This document shows, piece by piece, positions 44,737 to 53,730 of a stretch of 64,000 bases of DNA; position 1 is the first letter of the stretch, and each line of letters opens with the position of its first letter. The translations under genes and the position numbers were made by a program. The DNA lies in NCBI RefSeq assembly GCF_000196115.1, contig NC_005027.1, positions 682,001-746,000 of the forward strand. The letters run 5' to 3'. Below the pieces are notes generated by a model, which did no database searches, was not told the DNA's origin, and was given only the letters and a program-made list of their open reading frames with translations. Source of the DNA: Rhodopirellula baltica SH 1. Its GTDB lineage: Bacteria; Planctomycetota; Planctomycetia; Pirellulales; Pirellulaceae.

Positions 44737-46476
44737 CTAGGTGTAGTAAAGCACCAAACTGATCGCTAGCAGTGTGGCCGCCCAGAAAGCCATCGTGCTG
44801 GTGGACCAAGTTCGACCGATCCAGCCATTGACGTTGAACGAACGCTGCACCATCCGAAGGCCGCTTCGCAGCGTCAGCATAAAGTCATGACGGAACGTTT
44901 GGTCAACCAATTCGATTGCAACCTGACCACCACGTGTGGCTTTGGGGATCAAGCGTCGGTAGACCCAGTCGGTGTCCAGGTTCACAGCTCGTTGTTCCGC
45001 GGGATACAGGCCCGACTTCATCAACGCGACGAAGGCGAGAGCCGCGAACATCAGCAATTGAAGCTGAGTGACAACGTGGGTGATGGTGTATGGACGGTAG
45101 TCCACGTCAAACGGAAGCAGTCGGTATAGCAACGGATAGGCGATTCCCAAAGCGATACACGAGAAGGCCGCGATGCTCATCGCCAACAACATGTTCCACG
45201 GGGCTTCCTTGACGCGTTTGCCACTGTCATGGGCAAAGAACGCGAAAAACGGAATCTTTATTCCTGAGTGTTCCATCACACCGGCCGAGGCGATCAACAA
45301 CACGATCCAAACGCCGAACATGTGTTCTTCGCCGGCGGCAGAGATGATCATGGATTTGCTGACAAAACCGCTGAGCAGCGGAAAGCCGGAGATTGCGCCC
45401 GCACCGATCATGCAAAACGCGGTGGTCCATGGCATCGACTTGTGGAGTCCGCCCAGTTCAGTCGCTTTCGCCGTGCCAACGCGGAACAGCACCGCGCCCA
45501 CTGACATGAACAACAGCGATTTGTAAATGATGTGACAGAAAGCGTGGGCCACGGTTCCGTTGATAGCCAGTTCGGTTCCGATGCCAACACCGACGACCAT
45601 GAACCCAAGTTGGTTGTTCAGCGAATATGCGAGGACTCGTCGAAGGTCGTTTTCGATCACGGCAAAAATGATCGGGAACAATGTCATGACGCAGCCGACG
45701 GTGATCAAAGGATCAAACCCGGCAAACCCACGGGCCAGCGAATACACGGCAAGCTTCGTCGTGAACGCACTGAGGAAGACGGTTCCGGTCACGGTCGCTT
45801 TGGGATAGGAATCCTGCAGCCAGTTGTGAAGCAGCGGGAAGGCACACTTGATTGCGAAGGCGAACAAGACGCACCAAGCAGCGGGCGAAATCGCATCACT
45901 ACCAAAGAGGGTTTGTCCTTCACTGACGAACAGGTCGAATTTCAGCGAGCCCGTTTCGACGTACTGAATGATCGCTCCAGTGAGCAGCAACACCCCTGAG
46001 CCGACTTGGACGATCAGGTACCGCATCCCGGCTCGATACGCCGCGGGTGTATCCGATGCCCAAACCAAAAACACACTGCTAATCGCGGTGAGTTCCCAGA
46101 ACACAAACAGCGTCATCAGGTCTCCGGCGCAGCACGCACCGATGGCCGCACCGGCGTAGACCATCCCAGCGATGTGTTGCCGGGTGTCTCGCACGTGCAA
46201 AGCATAAATCGCGGAGACGATTGCAGCGATGTGGAATACCAATCCAAACGGACGGCTGAGTGAGTCAACTCGAATGGGCTGGAGTTCAGCACCCAACATC
46301 GAAAATGTCTTCGCGGTTTCTCCATCGCCTAAAACGGGAGTGAACCAGAACAGCAAACCACTGAGAATGGCGAGACTAAGTGCACCGCCGGCCTGAGCTC
46401 GTTTGGGCAACAGCCAAAGGAAGACGCCACCGACAATCATCGGCCATCCGGGAGGCAAAGCAGACAACAGATTCAT
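44737..46476 (-). CDS. Mrp-type antiporter NuoL/M-like subunit (third copy)
   Basis: The 579-residue membrane protein belongs to the proton-translocating NuoL/M/N and MrpA/D family. Helix-5 glutamate: TLFVFWELTAISSVF; helix-7 lysine: AFAIKCAFPLLHNWL; helix-8 lysine: FLSAFTTKLAVYSLARGF. These residues form the proton path in relatives. It is the last gene of the ten-gene operon and overlaps the small gene upstream by four bases. It is shorter than MrpA and carries no MrpA C-terminal domain; that part is supplied by the DUF4040 gene of the same operon. Confidence 0.88.
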   Translation of the reverse strand: MNLLSALPPGWPMIVGGVFLWLLPKRAQAGGALSLAILSGLLFWFTPVLGDGETAKTFSMLGAELQPIRVDSLSRPFGLVFHIAAIVSAIYALHVRDTRQHIAGMVYAGAAIGACCAGDLMTLFVFWELTAISSVFLVWASDTPAAYRAGMRYLIVQVGSGVLLLTGAIIQYVETGSLKFDLFVSEGQTLFGSDAISPAAWCVLFAFAIKCAFPLLHNWLQDSYPKATVTGTVFLSAFTTKLAVYSLARGFAGFDPLITVGCVMTLFPIIFAVIENDLRRVLAYSLNNQLGFMVVGVGIGTELAINGTVAHAFCHIIYKSLLFMSVGAVLFRVGTAKATELGGLHKSMPWTTAFCMIGAGAISGFPLLSGFVSKSMIISAAGEEHMFGVWIVLLIASAGVMEHSGIKIPFFAFFAHDSGKRVKEAPWNMLLAMSIAAFSCIALGIAYPLLYRLLPFDVDYRPYTITHVVTQLQLLMFAALAFVALMKSGLYPAEQRAVNLDTDWVYRRLIPKATRGGQVAIELVDQTFRHDFMLTLRSGLRMVQRSFNVNGWIGRTWSTSTMAFWAATLLAISLVLYYT

Positions 46477-46799
46477 GCTTGTTCTCCTGAGGTGTTGTCT
46501 TCGGGGCGGTCCAGACGCGGGAATTCGTTTTCGGGTTCAGGGTCGTAGTAACCCTCAGGCTTTTTGATCAGCGGACGCAGCAATGTGCCCAGGAACACAA
46601 CCGCAACAAAGGCGATGAAGCCGAACCACGCCTGAAAGCCGAAGAATGTCTCGACTTTGCCAAAGTGTGGGTGAGGGTTCTCATAGAACAAGTCTGCAAG
46701 AACGAGCAGCACGCAGACGACGACCAAACCAATGATCATGCGTCGGATGTTTTGTGGTCGTTCGAACCAACTGGGATCGGAAGGAGGTGTGTGGCTCAT
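46473..46799 (-). CDS. Small two-helix membrane protein inside the Mrp operon
   Basis: The 108-residue product has two membrane helices (about residues 20-40 and 52-75) and a C-terminal acidic tail (GYYDPEPENEFPRLDRPEDN). The ATG overlaps the stop of the upstream antiporter gene (ATGA), and its own stop overlaps the next start, so it is a genuine coupled gene. It is not one of the classical Mrp subunits. An accessory or assembly subunit is the likely role. Confidence 0.8.
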   Translation of the reverse strand: MSHTPPSDPSWFERPQNIRRMIIGLVVVCVLLVLADLFYENPHPHFGKVETFFGFQAWFGFIAFVAVVFLGTLLRPLIKKPEGYYDPEPENEFPRLDRPEDNTSGEQA

Positions 46800-48343
46800 G
46801 AGTTTGGCGTCTGCGTGATCGGCAACAGGGCTTCGTAAATCCAGTCGGCGGCGAAGAACAATGCGACACTGCCAATCGCGGTGATGCACAGCGGAACCAC
46901 GCACATCATGGGGGCTTCGTGAATCCCGTCGGTCGGTCCGTGAGGATGCGGGTCATGCTCGTCAGCTTCGTGCCCATGTGCGCCCGCACCGTGTGACTCA
47001 TCCGTTTTCGGTTTTCCCATGAAAGCCAACATGGGGATGGGTACCAAGTACGCGATGTTGAGCAGCGAACTGACCATCAATGCCGCGGTGAGCAAGTATT
47101 GGTGGGTCTCGACCGTGCCAACGGCCAAGAACCATTTGCTCCAGGCACCTCCGCCAGGCGGCAAGCCGATGATGCTGACCGAGGCCAATAGAAAAGCGCC
47201 AAACGTGAACGGCATTTGACGGCCAAGCCCACGCATGTCACTGATGTTTTTCTTGTGAGCACCGACATAGATCGCACCGGCACAGAAGAACAACGTGATC
47301 TTACCAACCGCATGCATCGCGATGTGCATGCCGCCGCCGATGATGCTGTTCGGCGTCGCGAGCGCGGCACCCAGCGTGATGTATGCCAGTTGGCCAATCG
47401 TTGAATATGCCAGTCGTGCCTTCAAATTGTCTTTTGTCATCGCGACCAAGGACGCGACCACCAACGAGAACCCGGCAACGTAGGCCAGCCATAGGTTTAC
47501 GCCCGAATCAGTAAGCAAGTCCAAGCCGAAGATGTAGACCACCACTTTCAGCACCGAGAAAACACCCACCTTGACCACCGCGACCGCGTGCAACAAAGCA
47601 CTAACGGGTGTTGGTGCGACCATCGCGGCTGGCAGCCAGCGATGGAAAGGCATCAGCGCGGCTTTGCCGATTCCGAATGCGAACAAAGCCAGCAAAAGGC
47701 CCAGCCCGACGGTGGAGATTTTTTCATCGGCGACGGGTTCGGCAAGGATACCGCCGAGCGTGAATTCCAAGGTGCCGGCCAGTGAGTAAGTCCAGGCGAT
47801 CGCGAGCATGAAAAACGCGATCGAGGTGGATAGCAAGATCCCGAGGTAAACACGTCCGCCGTTGCGAGCCTCTTCATTGCCGTGGTGCGTGACCAGTGGA
47901 TAGGTCGAGATCGTCATGACCTCGTAGGCCACAAACAATGTGAACAAGTTTTTCGCATACGCCGCAGCGATGGCCGCGAAAATGGCGAAGGCAAAGCATC
48001 CAAAGAATCGTGTTTGATGATCTTCGTTGTGACCCCGCATGTAGCCAACCGCGTAGATCGTCGTCAGGATCCAAAGTCCCGAGGCAACGAGCGCGAAAAG
48101 CATGCCCAGCGGTTCGACTTTGAACGCGATTTGGAATCCCGGCAACCACTCACCCCACATCCATTCCGGACGCTCACCGGCGAACACGCCGCTGGCCATT
48201 CGGCAGGTCAGCAAGAAGAGAATGGTGGCGACGGTGAGCGTGCATCCTTCGCGAACGTTCGGAGATTTGCCGGTCAGTGTTAGCAGCACGTAGGCAATCA
48301 ACGGTAGCAGCAACGAGAGCCAAATTTGCATTGAATCGGTCAT
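46796..48343 (-). CDS. Mrp-type antiporter NuoL/M-like subunit (second copy)
   Basis: The 515-residue protein has about fourteen helices. Family residues: LFVAYEVMTISTYPLVTHHG (helix-5 E), GIGKAALMPFHRWLPAAM (helix-7 K) and HAVAVVKVGVFSV (helix-8 K). A histidine-rich loop (about residues 440-470, ESHGAGAHGHEADEHDPHPHG) precedes the last helix and could bind metal. It starts at the ATG overlapping the previous stop (48340-48343). It resembles the hydrogenase-type MbhH/MrpD subunits. Confidence 0.88.
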   Translation of the reverse strand: MTDSMQIWLSLLLPLIAYVLLTLTGKSPNVREGCTLTVATILFLLTCRMASGVFAGERPEWMWGEWLPGFQIAFKVEPLGMLFALVASGLWILTTIYAVGYMRGHNEDHQTRFFGCFAFAIFAAIAAAYAKNLFTLFVAYEVMTISTYPLVTHHGNEEARNGGRVYLGILLSTSIAFFMLAIAWTYSLAGTLEFTLGGILAEPVADEKISTVGLGLLLALFAFGIGKAALMPFHRWLPAAMVAPTPVSALLHAVAVVKVGVFSVLKVVVYIFGLDLLTDSGVNLWLAYVAGFSLVVASLVAMTKDNLKARLAYSTIGQLAYITLGAALATPNSIIGGGMHIAMHAVGKITLFFCAGAIYVGAHKKNISDMRGLGRQMPFTFGAFLLASVSIIGLPPGGGAWSKWFLAVGTVETHQYLLTAALMVSSLLNIAYLVPIPMLAFMGKPKTDESHGAGAHGHEADEHDPHPHGPTDGIHEAPMMCVVPLCITAIGSVALFFAADWIYEALLPITQTPNS

Positions 48344-49818
48344 GGCGTGGCTCCCAACAATCCCGCAGCCGCGGCGGCGGCCAAATCGGCGGAGTAAGTG
48401 GTCCAAACACCAAACACGAATGTTCCTGCTAAGACGACGTAGGTTGGGATCAACATGCCCAGCGGAGCCTCCTTGGCCTGCAGTACCTTGGCGGTCGGTT
48501 CACTGAAGTACAGCGTTTCGACCACTCGCCAGACGTAAACAACCGCCAGCAAGGAACTCAGCAGCATCAGCACGGCGACCGGCCACATTCCCTTTTCCAT
48601 TGCCGCGGTGAGCAGCAACCATTTGCTGATGAAGCCCGCCGTCACGGGAACACCGATCAAAGCCAGCCCACCGATCGCCCAACCGAGCGAGGTCCAAGGC
48701 ATCGTTTTTCCGGCGCCTTTCCAGTCGTCTAGTTTGACGCTGCCCAATCGCAACGCGAAACAACCGACGATCATGAACAAGCCGCCTTTGATCAACGCGT
48801 GATTGAACATGTGCACGATGCCGGCGGTCAGTCCACCTGGCGTCGACATGCTGATTCCTAAAATCATGTATCCGATCTGAGCGACGCTGGAATAGGCCAG
48901 CAATCGTTTCACGTTGGCTTGATAGATTGCCGCGGTCGAAGCGACAAAGATGCCGACCAACGCCAGAATGGTCAGCTCAGTATCCAGTGGCAGGTAGTCG
49001 AAAGCGAATCCCGGCGTGATGATTCCGAAGATCACTCGAATGAACGCGTACACCGAAACCTTCGTTGCCGTCGCCGCGATGAAGCAAGTCACCACCGACG
49101 GGGCGTATGTGTATGCGTTGGGCAGCCAAGTGTGCAGCGGGAACACCGCCATCTTCACACACAATCCGATGACCAAAAAACCGAACGCGACCAGAACGGT
49201 GCGAGGCCCGTTTTCGTGGGGCACTCGAGCGGCGATGTCGGCCATGTTGAGCGTGCCGGTCATCTGATACAGCAGTCCGATACCAATCAGAATGAATGTG
49301 GCACCGATGCTGCCAATGATCAGGTACTGGAACGCGGCCAATGGTGCCCTGCGTGTTTGGCCGAGACTGATCAGTGCGTAAGACGATAGCGACGAGATTT
49401 CAAGGAACACGAAGACATTGAAAAGGTCACCCGTCACGCACATGCCCATCAATCCGGTCAGACACAACAAATACGTCGCGTAGAACAGATAGTGCTTCGA
49501 CCGAGCGATTTCGTCGTCAACGGATTTGGGTGCGTAGACCAGAACGATCGCACCGATTCCCGACACGAACATCATCACAAAGGATGACAACGAATCGACC
49601 AGGTATTCGATGCCGTACGGCGGAGCCCAGCCACCCAGGTTGTACCGAATGACTCCGGTTTGGCTGACTTGCGCGACCAACGCGATCGAAATGGCAAACG
49701 TGATCCAGGAGACCACCAACGCAAGCGTGTACGCAGCAGTTCGCTGATGCACGATCACGCACAGTGGAGCCGCGACCAACGGCAACACGATCAAAAGAAT
49801 TGGAAGATGTTCCGTCAA
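48340..49818 (-). CDS. mrpD: Mrp antiporter subunit D
   Basis: The 492-residue protein is the closest to classical MrpD: VFVFLEISSLSSYALISLGQ (helix-5 E), GLCVKMAVFPLHTWLPNAY (helix-7 K and helix-7/8 H), ATATKVSVYAFIRV (helix-8 K) and KRLLAYSSVAQIGYMILG. It sits right after MrpC, as in canonical Mrp operons. It is one of three such subunits here. It overlaps the upstream and downstream genes by four bases each. Confidence 0.88.
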   Translation of the reverse strand: MTEHLPILLIVLPLVAAPLCVIVHQRTAAYTLALVVSWITFAISIALVAQVSQTGVIRYNLGGWAPPYGIEYLVDSLSSFVMMFVSGIGAIVLVYAPKSVDDEIARSKHYLFYATYLLCLTGLMGMCVTGDLFNVFVFLEISSLSSYALISLGQTRRAPLAAFQYLIIGSIGATFILIGIGLLYQMTGTLNMADIAARVPHENGPRTVLVAFGFLVIGLCVKMAVFPLHTWLPNAYTYAPSVVTCFIAATATKVSVYAFIRVIFGIITPGFAFDYLPLDTELTILALVGIFVASTAAIYQANVKRLLAYSSVAQIGYMILGISMSTPGGLTAGIVHMFNHALIKGGLFMIVGCFALRLGSVKLDDWKGAGKTMPWTSLGWAIGGLALIGVPVTAGFISKWLLLTAAMEKGMWPVAVLMLLSSLLAVVYVWRVVETLYFSEPTAKVLQAKEAPLGMLIPTYVVLAGTFVFGVWTTYSADLAAAAAAGLLGATP

Positions 49819-50414
49819 TTCACTGACTCCGAATCGGTGGGGGTGTCGGGGGAACTCCCGGCCAGTGAATGAGTGTCTGTATCAATCCATTGGTCCTCGT
49901 CGTCGTCATCTGGGAAGCCGTCGGCTCGATCGATTTCCAAGATTCGGTCTTCCTCGATCGTTCCGTAGTCTTCTCGAATGCGAACGACCAACGCGAGCGC
50001 CAATGCGGTGGTGGCGATGCCGACCACGATTGCCGTCAGCATCAAGACGCTGGGCAATGGGTTGGAGTAAATGATGTCGGCACCAGGCAAATCAGCGTGA
50101 GCGGCGTGCGATCCAACAATCTCTTCGGATACAGTTCCGAGAGCGTGGGTTGAGTGCTCGCCGTGTCCGGCATCGTGCATCACCTTGGCCTGAGCCGCGG
50201 CGACTTCGGGAGGAATGATCGGTGCGGTTCCGCCGCGAACTTTGCCCATCGTGACGTAGAGCAAGAACACGGACGTTTGAAAGATGTTCAGGCCGATCAC
50301 AGCTTTGATGAGGTTCCTTCGTGCCAGCACGATGTAGAAACCGGTCATCATCAAGACGATCACGATCCAGTAGTTGTAGAGCCCCGCGGCTTGTTCCAAG
50401 GCTGGACTGTTCAT
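49815..50414 (-). CDS. mrpC: Mrp antiporter subunit C (NuoK-like) with extended tail
   Basis: MrpC is a three-helix NuoK homologue. Here NYWIVIVLMMTGFYIVLARRNLIKAVIGLNIFQTSV and NPLPSVLMLTAIVVGIATTALALALVVRI represent the family helices (both listed only by their ends: NYWIV...NIFQ and NPLPSVLML...VRI). The protein is 199 residues, nearly double the usual 110-115: a histidine-rich loop (about 80-115) separates helices 2 and 3, and an acidic C-terminal tail follows. Overlaps mrpD and mrpB by four bases. Confidence 0.87.
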   Translation of the reverse strand: MNSPALEQAAGLYNYWIVIVLMMTGFYIVLARRNLIKAVIGLNIFQTSVFLLYVTMGKVRGGTAPIIPPEVAAAQAKVMHDAGHGEHSTHALGTVSEEIVGSHAAHADLPGADIIYSNPLPSVLMLTAIVVGIATTALALALVVRIREDYGTIEEDRILEIDRADGFPDDDDEDQWIDTDTHSLAGSSPDTPTDSESVN

Positions 50415-50848
50415 ACGAATCGACTCCGGCTGGCGAAGGCGTAAAAGATCATCGTCATCACCGAGGTCACCGTGATTCCCACGCCGACTTCCACGAGGAA
50501 GATCCCCAGGTGTTGTCCACCCGGCAAGTATTTGTGGTTGAAGGAGTGTTCTAGGACGTCGTAGTCCAAAAAGTTTCCGCCCAGCATCATCGTGGCGAAG
50601 CCGGTGCCGGCGTAAACCAGGACGCCGACCGCCATCAGCTTTTCGATCACGATGGGTGGAGCGACACGTTTGATCGCATCGAGCCCGAAGACCAGACCGT
50701 ACAGGATCAGTGCCGATGCAAAGATCACTCCTGCCTGAAAACCACCACCCGGGCCGTAGTCACCGTGGAACTGAACATAAAACGCGAACAGCAAGATGTA
50801 CGGGATCAGCAGCTTGGTGATCACGCGAATGATTGGGAACTTGATCAT
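50411..50848 (-). CDS. mrpB: Mrp antiporter subunit B
   Basis: The 145-residue protein has four helices and the MnhB/MrpB signature FHGDYGPGGGFQAGVIFASAL near residues 28-50, and VLVYAGTGFATMMLGG later. MrpB belongs to the membrane module that couples sodium/proton exchange. Four-base overlaps join it to the neighbours. Nothing is missing. Confidence 0.9.
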   Translation of the reverse strand: MIKFPIIRVITKLLIPYILLFAFYVQFHGDYGPGGGFQAGVIFASALILYGLVFGLDAIKRVAPPIVIEKLMAVGVLVYAGTGFATMMLGGNFLDYDVLEHSFNHKYLPGGQHLGIFLVEVGVGITVTSVMTMIFYAFASRSRFV

Positions 50849-51423
50849 GCGTTTGCCTTCCGTCGACGTCGTTTGGCTCGACTTGCGATTGCCGGACGTT
50901 CCATTTCATCCCGTCTGAGGATCAACAACACGGCGATGCCGGCGGTCAACACAACCGTCGTTTCACCAAGTGTGTCGTAACCCCGGTAGGACGCCAGCAA
51001 TGCAGTGACCACGTTGGGCAATCCATGCATGTCTTCGAGCGATCGCTCGACAAACGAAGGATCCGGATGCAGGTGGACGACCGCGTTGGGGTCGCCGTAG
51101 TGCGGCATGTCCAGCGTTCCGTAGATCAATGCACCGCCGGTGACCAAAACGACAAGCAGCGGCACAATTGGTGATCGTTTGGTTGGTTGCTCTTGTTCAC
51201 CGGTCAGTGCCAATGTGCTGAGCATCAGCACGGTCGAAATGCCCGCGCCAACCGCGGCTTCCGTGAACGCAACATCGGGTGCATCCAGGATCATCATCCA
51301 AGATGCACTCAGAAAACTGTAAATGCCGGTGAACATCACCGCGGCCCACAACTGTCGCAATCTCGCGACTGTCACGGCGGTGAGTGCCAGCAACGCCAAA
51401 ATGGCAAAGACGACCCAATTCAT
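50845..51423 (-). CDS. DUF4040/MbhD-MbhE-like subunit (split MrpA C-terminal part)
   Basis: The 192-residue protein corresponds to the C-terminal part of MrpA. The DUF4040 motif is ILDAPDVAFTEAAVGAG (A-P-D-V-A-x-T-E-A). A loop follows, then a second domain with VVTALLASYRGYDTLGETTVVLTAG (similar to MrpA's FRGFDTLGE, MbhE). In many bacteria these domains are fused to a NuoL-like domain. Here they stand alone, so MrpA is split. A basic tail ends the protein. It overlaps its neighbours by four bases. Confidence 0.87.
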   Translation of the reverse strand: MNWVVFAILALLALTAVTVARLRQLWAAVMFTGIYSFLSASWMMILDAPDVAFTEAAVGAGISTVLMLSTLALTGEQEQPTKRSPIVPLLVVLVTGGALIYGTLDMPHYGDPNAVVHLHPDPSFVERSLEDMHGLPNVVTALLASYRGYDTLGETTVVLTAGIAVLLILRRDEMERPAIASRAKRRRRKANA

Positions 51424-51782
51424 GAGGCGTCTCCGTCACGCGGGCCGTATGGCGGGTTCGTCATGGTGTTCGGTTTTGGTTTGACGTCGAGTTCTGGTTT
51501 GACACCGTGAATCAACGCCGAGTGAGCCAACGCGTGGCATGAACTGGGGCTGGTGATGGTCAGGAAAAACAGAATTGCAATCAGCTTTGCCGCGACCAAC
51601 GTGGGACCCGCCAAACACAGCAGCCCGATCAAAATCAAACCAGCACCCATCGTGTCGGTGATGCCGCCACCGTGCATGCGCGAGAAGAACTCGGGCAACC
51701 GGATGATTCCGATTCCACCCACAATGGAAAAGAACGATCCTGCGATCAAGAAGAACCAGCTTGCGATTTCTAGTGCGATCAT
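51420..51782 (-). CDS. mrpG: Mrp antiporter subunit G
   Basis: The 120-residue protein has three helices and the MnhG pattern FFSIVGGIGIIRLPEFFSRMHGGGITDTMGAGLI; the R-x-P-x-x-x-x-R-M-H-x-x-x-x-x-x-T-x-G core is exact (shown by its pieces IIRLPEFFSRMH and TDTMGAG). Position between MrpF and the DUF4040 gene agrees with the usual E-F-G order. Four-base overlap with the DUF4040 gene. Confidence 0.9.
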   Translation of the reverse strand: MIALEIASWFFLIAGSFFSIVGGIGIIRLPEFFSRMHGGGITDTMGAGLILIGLLCLAGPTLVAAKLIAILFFLTITSPSSCHALAHSALIHGVKPELDVKPKPNTMTNPPYGPRDGDAS

Positions 51783-51795
51783 GAGTCACCTCTCA

Positions 51796-52224
51796 TCAGG
51801 CGGGTTCCTCACCGAAGCTGCGATACTGAGTGAATCGCAACAAAGCGACCATGCCGATGAAGTTCATCAGGCTGTAGAGCAATGCGAGATCAAGAAAATC
51901 AGTCCGTGCGGTCACGAAACTGACCACGCAAATGAACAGCACCGTTTTGGTGCCGAACATGTTGAGTGCGAGCACGCGGTCGAACACAGTTGGTCCGGCC
52001 ATCGCGCGAATCAAGGCCAGTGTCATCGTGACCAAGACGGCCGCCGAAGTGGCCATCATCACGTGATGCGTTGCACTCAAGTTGAATGCGTGAGCGGAAT
52101 AATTCAGCATGTTGTGCAGGTCGGCGGAGCTTGCGTGCCCACGCCCCGACGCCGTTTGGGCGACGTGACCGGCCGCTTCGCTGGCGGCGAACATCAGTGG
52201 CATCATGCAACAGGGAAACATCAC
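51796..52224 (-). CDS. mrpF: Mrp antiporter subunit F
   Basis: The core of MnhF (LIRAMAGPTVFDRVLALNMFG and FLDLALLYSLMNFIG; R-x-x-x-G-P-x-x-x-D-R) lies in the last 85 residues. The 142-residue protein has a 50-residue N-terminal extension with the first hydrophobic stretch and a histidine-containing segment (LHNMLNYSAHAF), absent in the family. A later start near MMATSAAV would give the standard 90-residue length. Confidence 0.88.
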   Translation of the reverse strand: MMFPCCMMPLMFAASEAAGHVAQTASGRGHASSADLHNMLNYSAHAFNLSATHHVMMATSAAVLVTMTLALIRAMAGPTVFDRVLALNMFGTKTVLFICVVSFVTARTDFLDLALLYSLMNFIGMVALLRFTQYRSFGEEPA

Positions 52225-52754
52225 TTGGATTTCTCCAACCGGCAGATGCGTTCGTCCATCTCACCGGACATGTCTTCCTCGGTTTCTTCCAAATTCAAAC
52301 CGTGGATCAAGATTTTTTCGCCTTCCATCTGAACCGACACGGTGCCGGGGGTCAGCGTGATGGAATTGGCCAGGATGACTCGTCCAAGTTCGCACTTTTG
52401 ATGCGACCGGATCGTGATCATGTTCCGTTTCAGCTTCATCTTGCGAGACAAGATGATCTTGGCAACGGCCAAGTTGCTTTCAACGATCTCCTTGGCCAAC
52501 CAAGGTGCATAGAACACGAACGGGCGGATGCCGAGTTGAGCCGGGGCACCTTCCTCGTCGACGATTTTCATTCGCAATGAGACGTAGAGGCTGACCAGCA
52601 CCGACAACGCACCGAGTCCAAGAAGGAATGGGTTGTCAAAATGTCCTGACCAGACCAGCCAGGTCGCGATCAATGCGACAGTGAGCCAAAACGCGTATCT
52701 CACGAGAGGATCCGATCCGTGGGGAGATGTGCAAAACGTAGACACGTTATCCAC
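52221..52754 (-). CDS. mrpE: Mrp antiporter subunit E
   Basis: MnhE family: about 160 residues from a GTG at 52703 (VRYAFWLTV), with helices at the N-terminus, RPFVFYAPWLAKEIVESNLAVAKIIL, and the C-terminal cytoplasmic part with CELGRVILANSITLTPGTVSV and ILIHGLNLEE. The open frame up to the ATG at 52754 adds 17 residues. This is the first gene of the Mrp operon; a perfect inverted repeat lies just upstream. Confidence 0.88.
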   Translation of the reverse strand: MDNVSTFCTSPHGSDPLVRYAFWLTVALIATWLVWSGHFDNPFLLGLGALSVLVSLYVSLRMKIVDEEGAPAQLGIRPFVFYAPWLAKEIVESNLAVAKIILSRKMKLKRNMITIRSHQKCELGRVILANSITLTPGTVSVQMEGEKILIHGLNLEETEEDMSGEMDERICRLEKSK

Positions 52755-52787
52755 AAACTCGCGTTCGCAACAAGTGGGACCGGTGCG

Positions 52788-52814
52788 ATAAATCGTTTTG
52801 ATCGAACGATTTAT
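52788..52814. promoter_or_regulatory. Perfect inverted repeat upstream of the Mrp operon
   Basis: ATAAATCGTT (52788-52797) and AACGATTTAT (52805-52814) are perfect complements around a 7-base spacer. It lies 34-85 bases ahead of mrpE and about 155 bases after the TPR gene stop. It may be an operator for the antiporter operon or a terminator of the TPR pair. Just beyond it, 52919-52946 is a low-complexity TTGTTTG run. Confidence 0.6.
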
Positions 52815-52967
52815 TTCGGAGGGCTCAGATGTCTACCAGCAACCGACTGCGAGCTTCCGGCAGACAGCGTCGATAACGATCACTGAGCATTGGTTGCCTG
52901 GTTTAGCTGGCTTGCTCAGTTTGTTGTTTGTTGTTTGAGTTGTTTGGTCAAACTGCGGGGAATGGCC

Positions 52968-53723
52968 TCAGGCAACGTTGCTTTGTTGCGCAGTGAAGGA
53001 CTGTTTGGTCAGCGTCTTCAATCTTGATGCATAAAGGCGAGCTCGTTGTACGTCGTCGCAGTCGAAGAATAGGTTCGCGATGCGTTTGAGACAGCATTGG
53101 CAGTGCACCTCTTCCAGGCGGTCCGGGATAACCGGGGTGAGAACCTTGATCGCGTCGGGTTTGCGTTCGAGTCGGATCAGCAACGACGCCAATCCGATTC
53201 GAAAGTGGACGTTGCGAGGATCGAGTGCGATTGCGTGCCGGATCAACGACTCGCAGATCTCCGATGGATGCCCGCACTGCTGCGCGTAGTAACCCATCTG
53301 GTAGTGAACTTCGGGTTGCTCTGGATTCAAAATGCCTGCCTGCCGGCAAGCCTCCATTGCCAAGCGAGGTTCGTCGATCGCTTCCAGTCCGGCCGCGATC
53401 CGCAAAAGTTCCGCACTGGAAACCTTGCCCGACGTTGCCACCGACATCAACAATTCTTTGGACAAATTTTGTCGGCCAACTGATCCGTACGCGATCGCCA
53501 GTTCAATTTGGATGGCTCGCGAAAGTGGTTGAATCAGGGCGGCGCGTTCGAGTGCATCGATGCCTTCGTCAAATTCGCAGAAACAGAGACTGGCCATTCC
53601 CAGCAATGTCAGGGCGTCGGCGTCGTCTGGATCTTGGGCCAAGGAGTATTGAGCAAACTGAATCGCGTGAGCGAAACGCCCTGCCTCAAATTCGAGGTGA
53701 GCGATGGAGAGTGATTCATTCAT
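52968..53723 (-). CDS. TPR protein (tandem paralogue 2) with C-terminal CxxC motif
   Basis: The 251-residue protein (start MNESLSIAHLEFE, 53723) consists of tetratricopeptide-like helical pairs, for example HAIQFAQYSLAQDPDDADAL and GLEAIDEPRLAMEACRQAGIL, with no signal peptide. TPR surfaces hold protein partners; none is identified here. Near the C-terminus HCQCCLKRIANLF carries a CxxC pattern shared with the neighbouring paralogue (TCFSCLQRIADLL). It lies 7 bases after the paralogue's stop on the same strand. Confidence 0.82.
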   Translation of the reverse strand: MNESLSIAHLEFEAGRFAHAIQFAQYSLAQDPDDADALTLLGMASLCFCEFDEGIDALERAALIQPLSRAIQIELAIAYGSVGRQNLSKELLMSVATSGKVSSAELLRIAAGLEAIDEPRLAMEACRQAGILNPEQPEVHYQMGYYAQQCGHPSEICESLIRHAIALDPRNVHFRIGLASLLIRLERKPDAIKVLTPVIPDRLEEVHCQCCLKRIANLFFDCDDVQRARLYASRLKTLTKQSFTAQQSNVA

Positions 53724-53730
53724 GTTGGAT

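Noticed and set aside
52919..52946. TTGTTTG-rich run as a possible regulatory repeat
   Set aside because: It is low-complexity sequence directly next to a gene end; no consistent unit or symmetry is visible.
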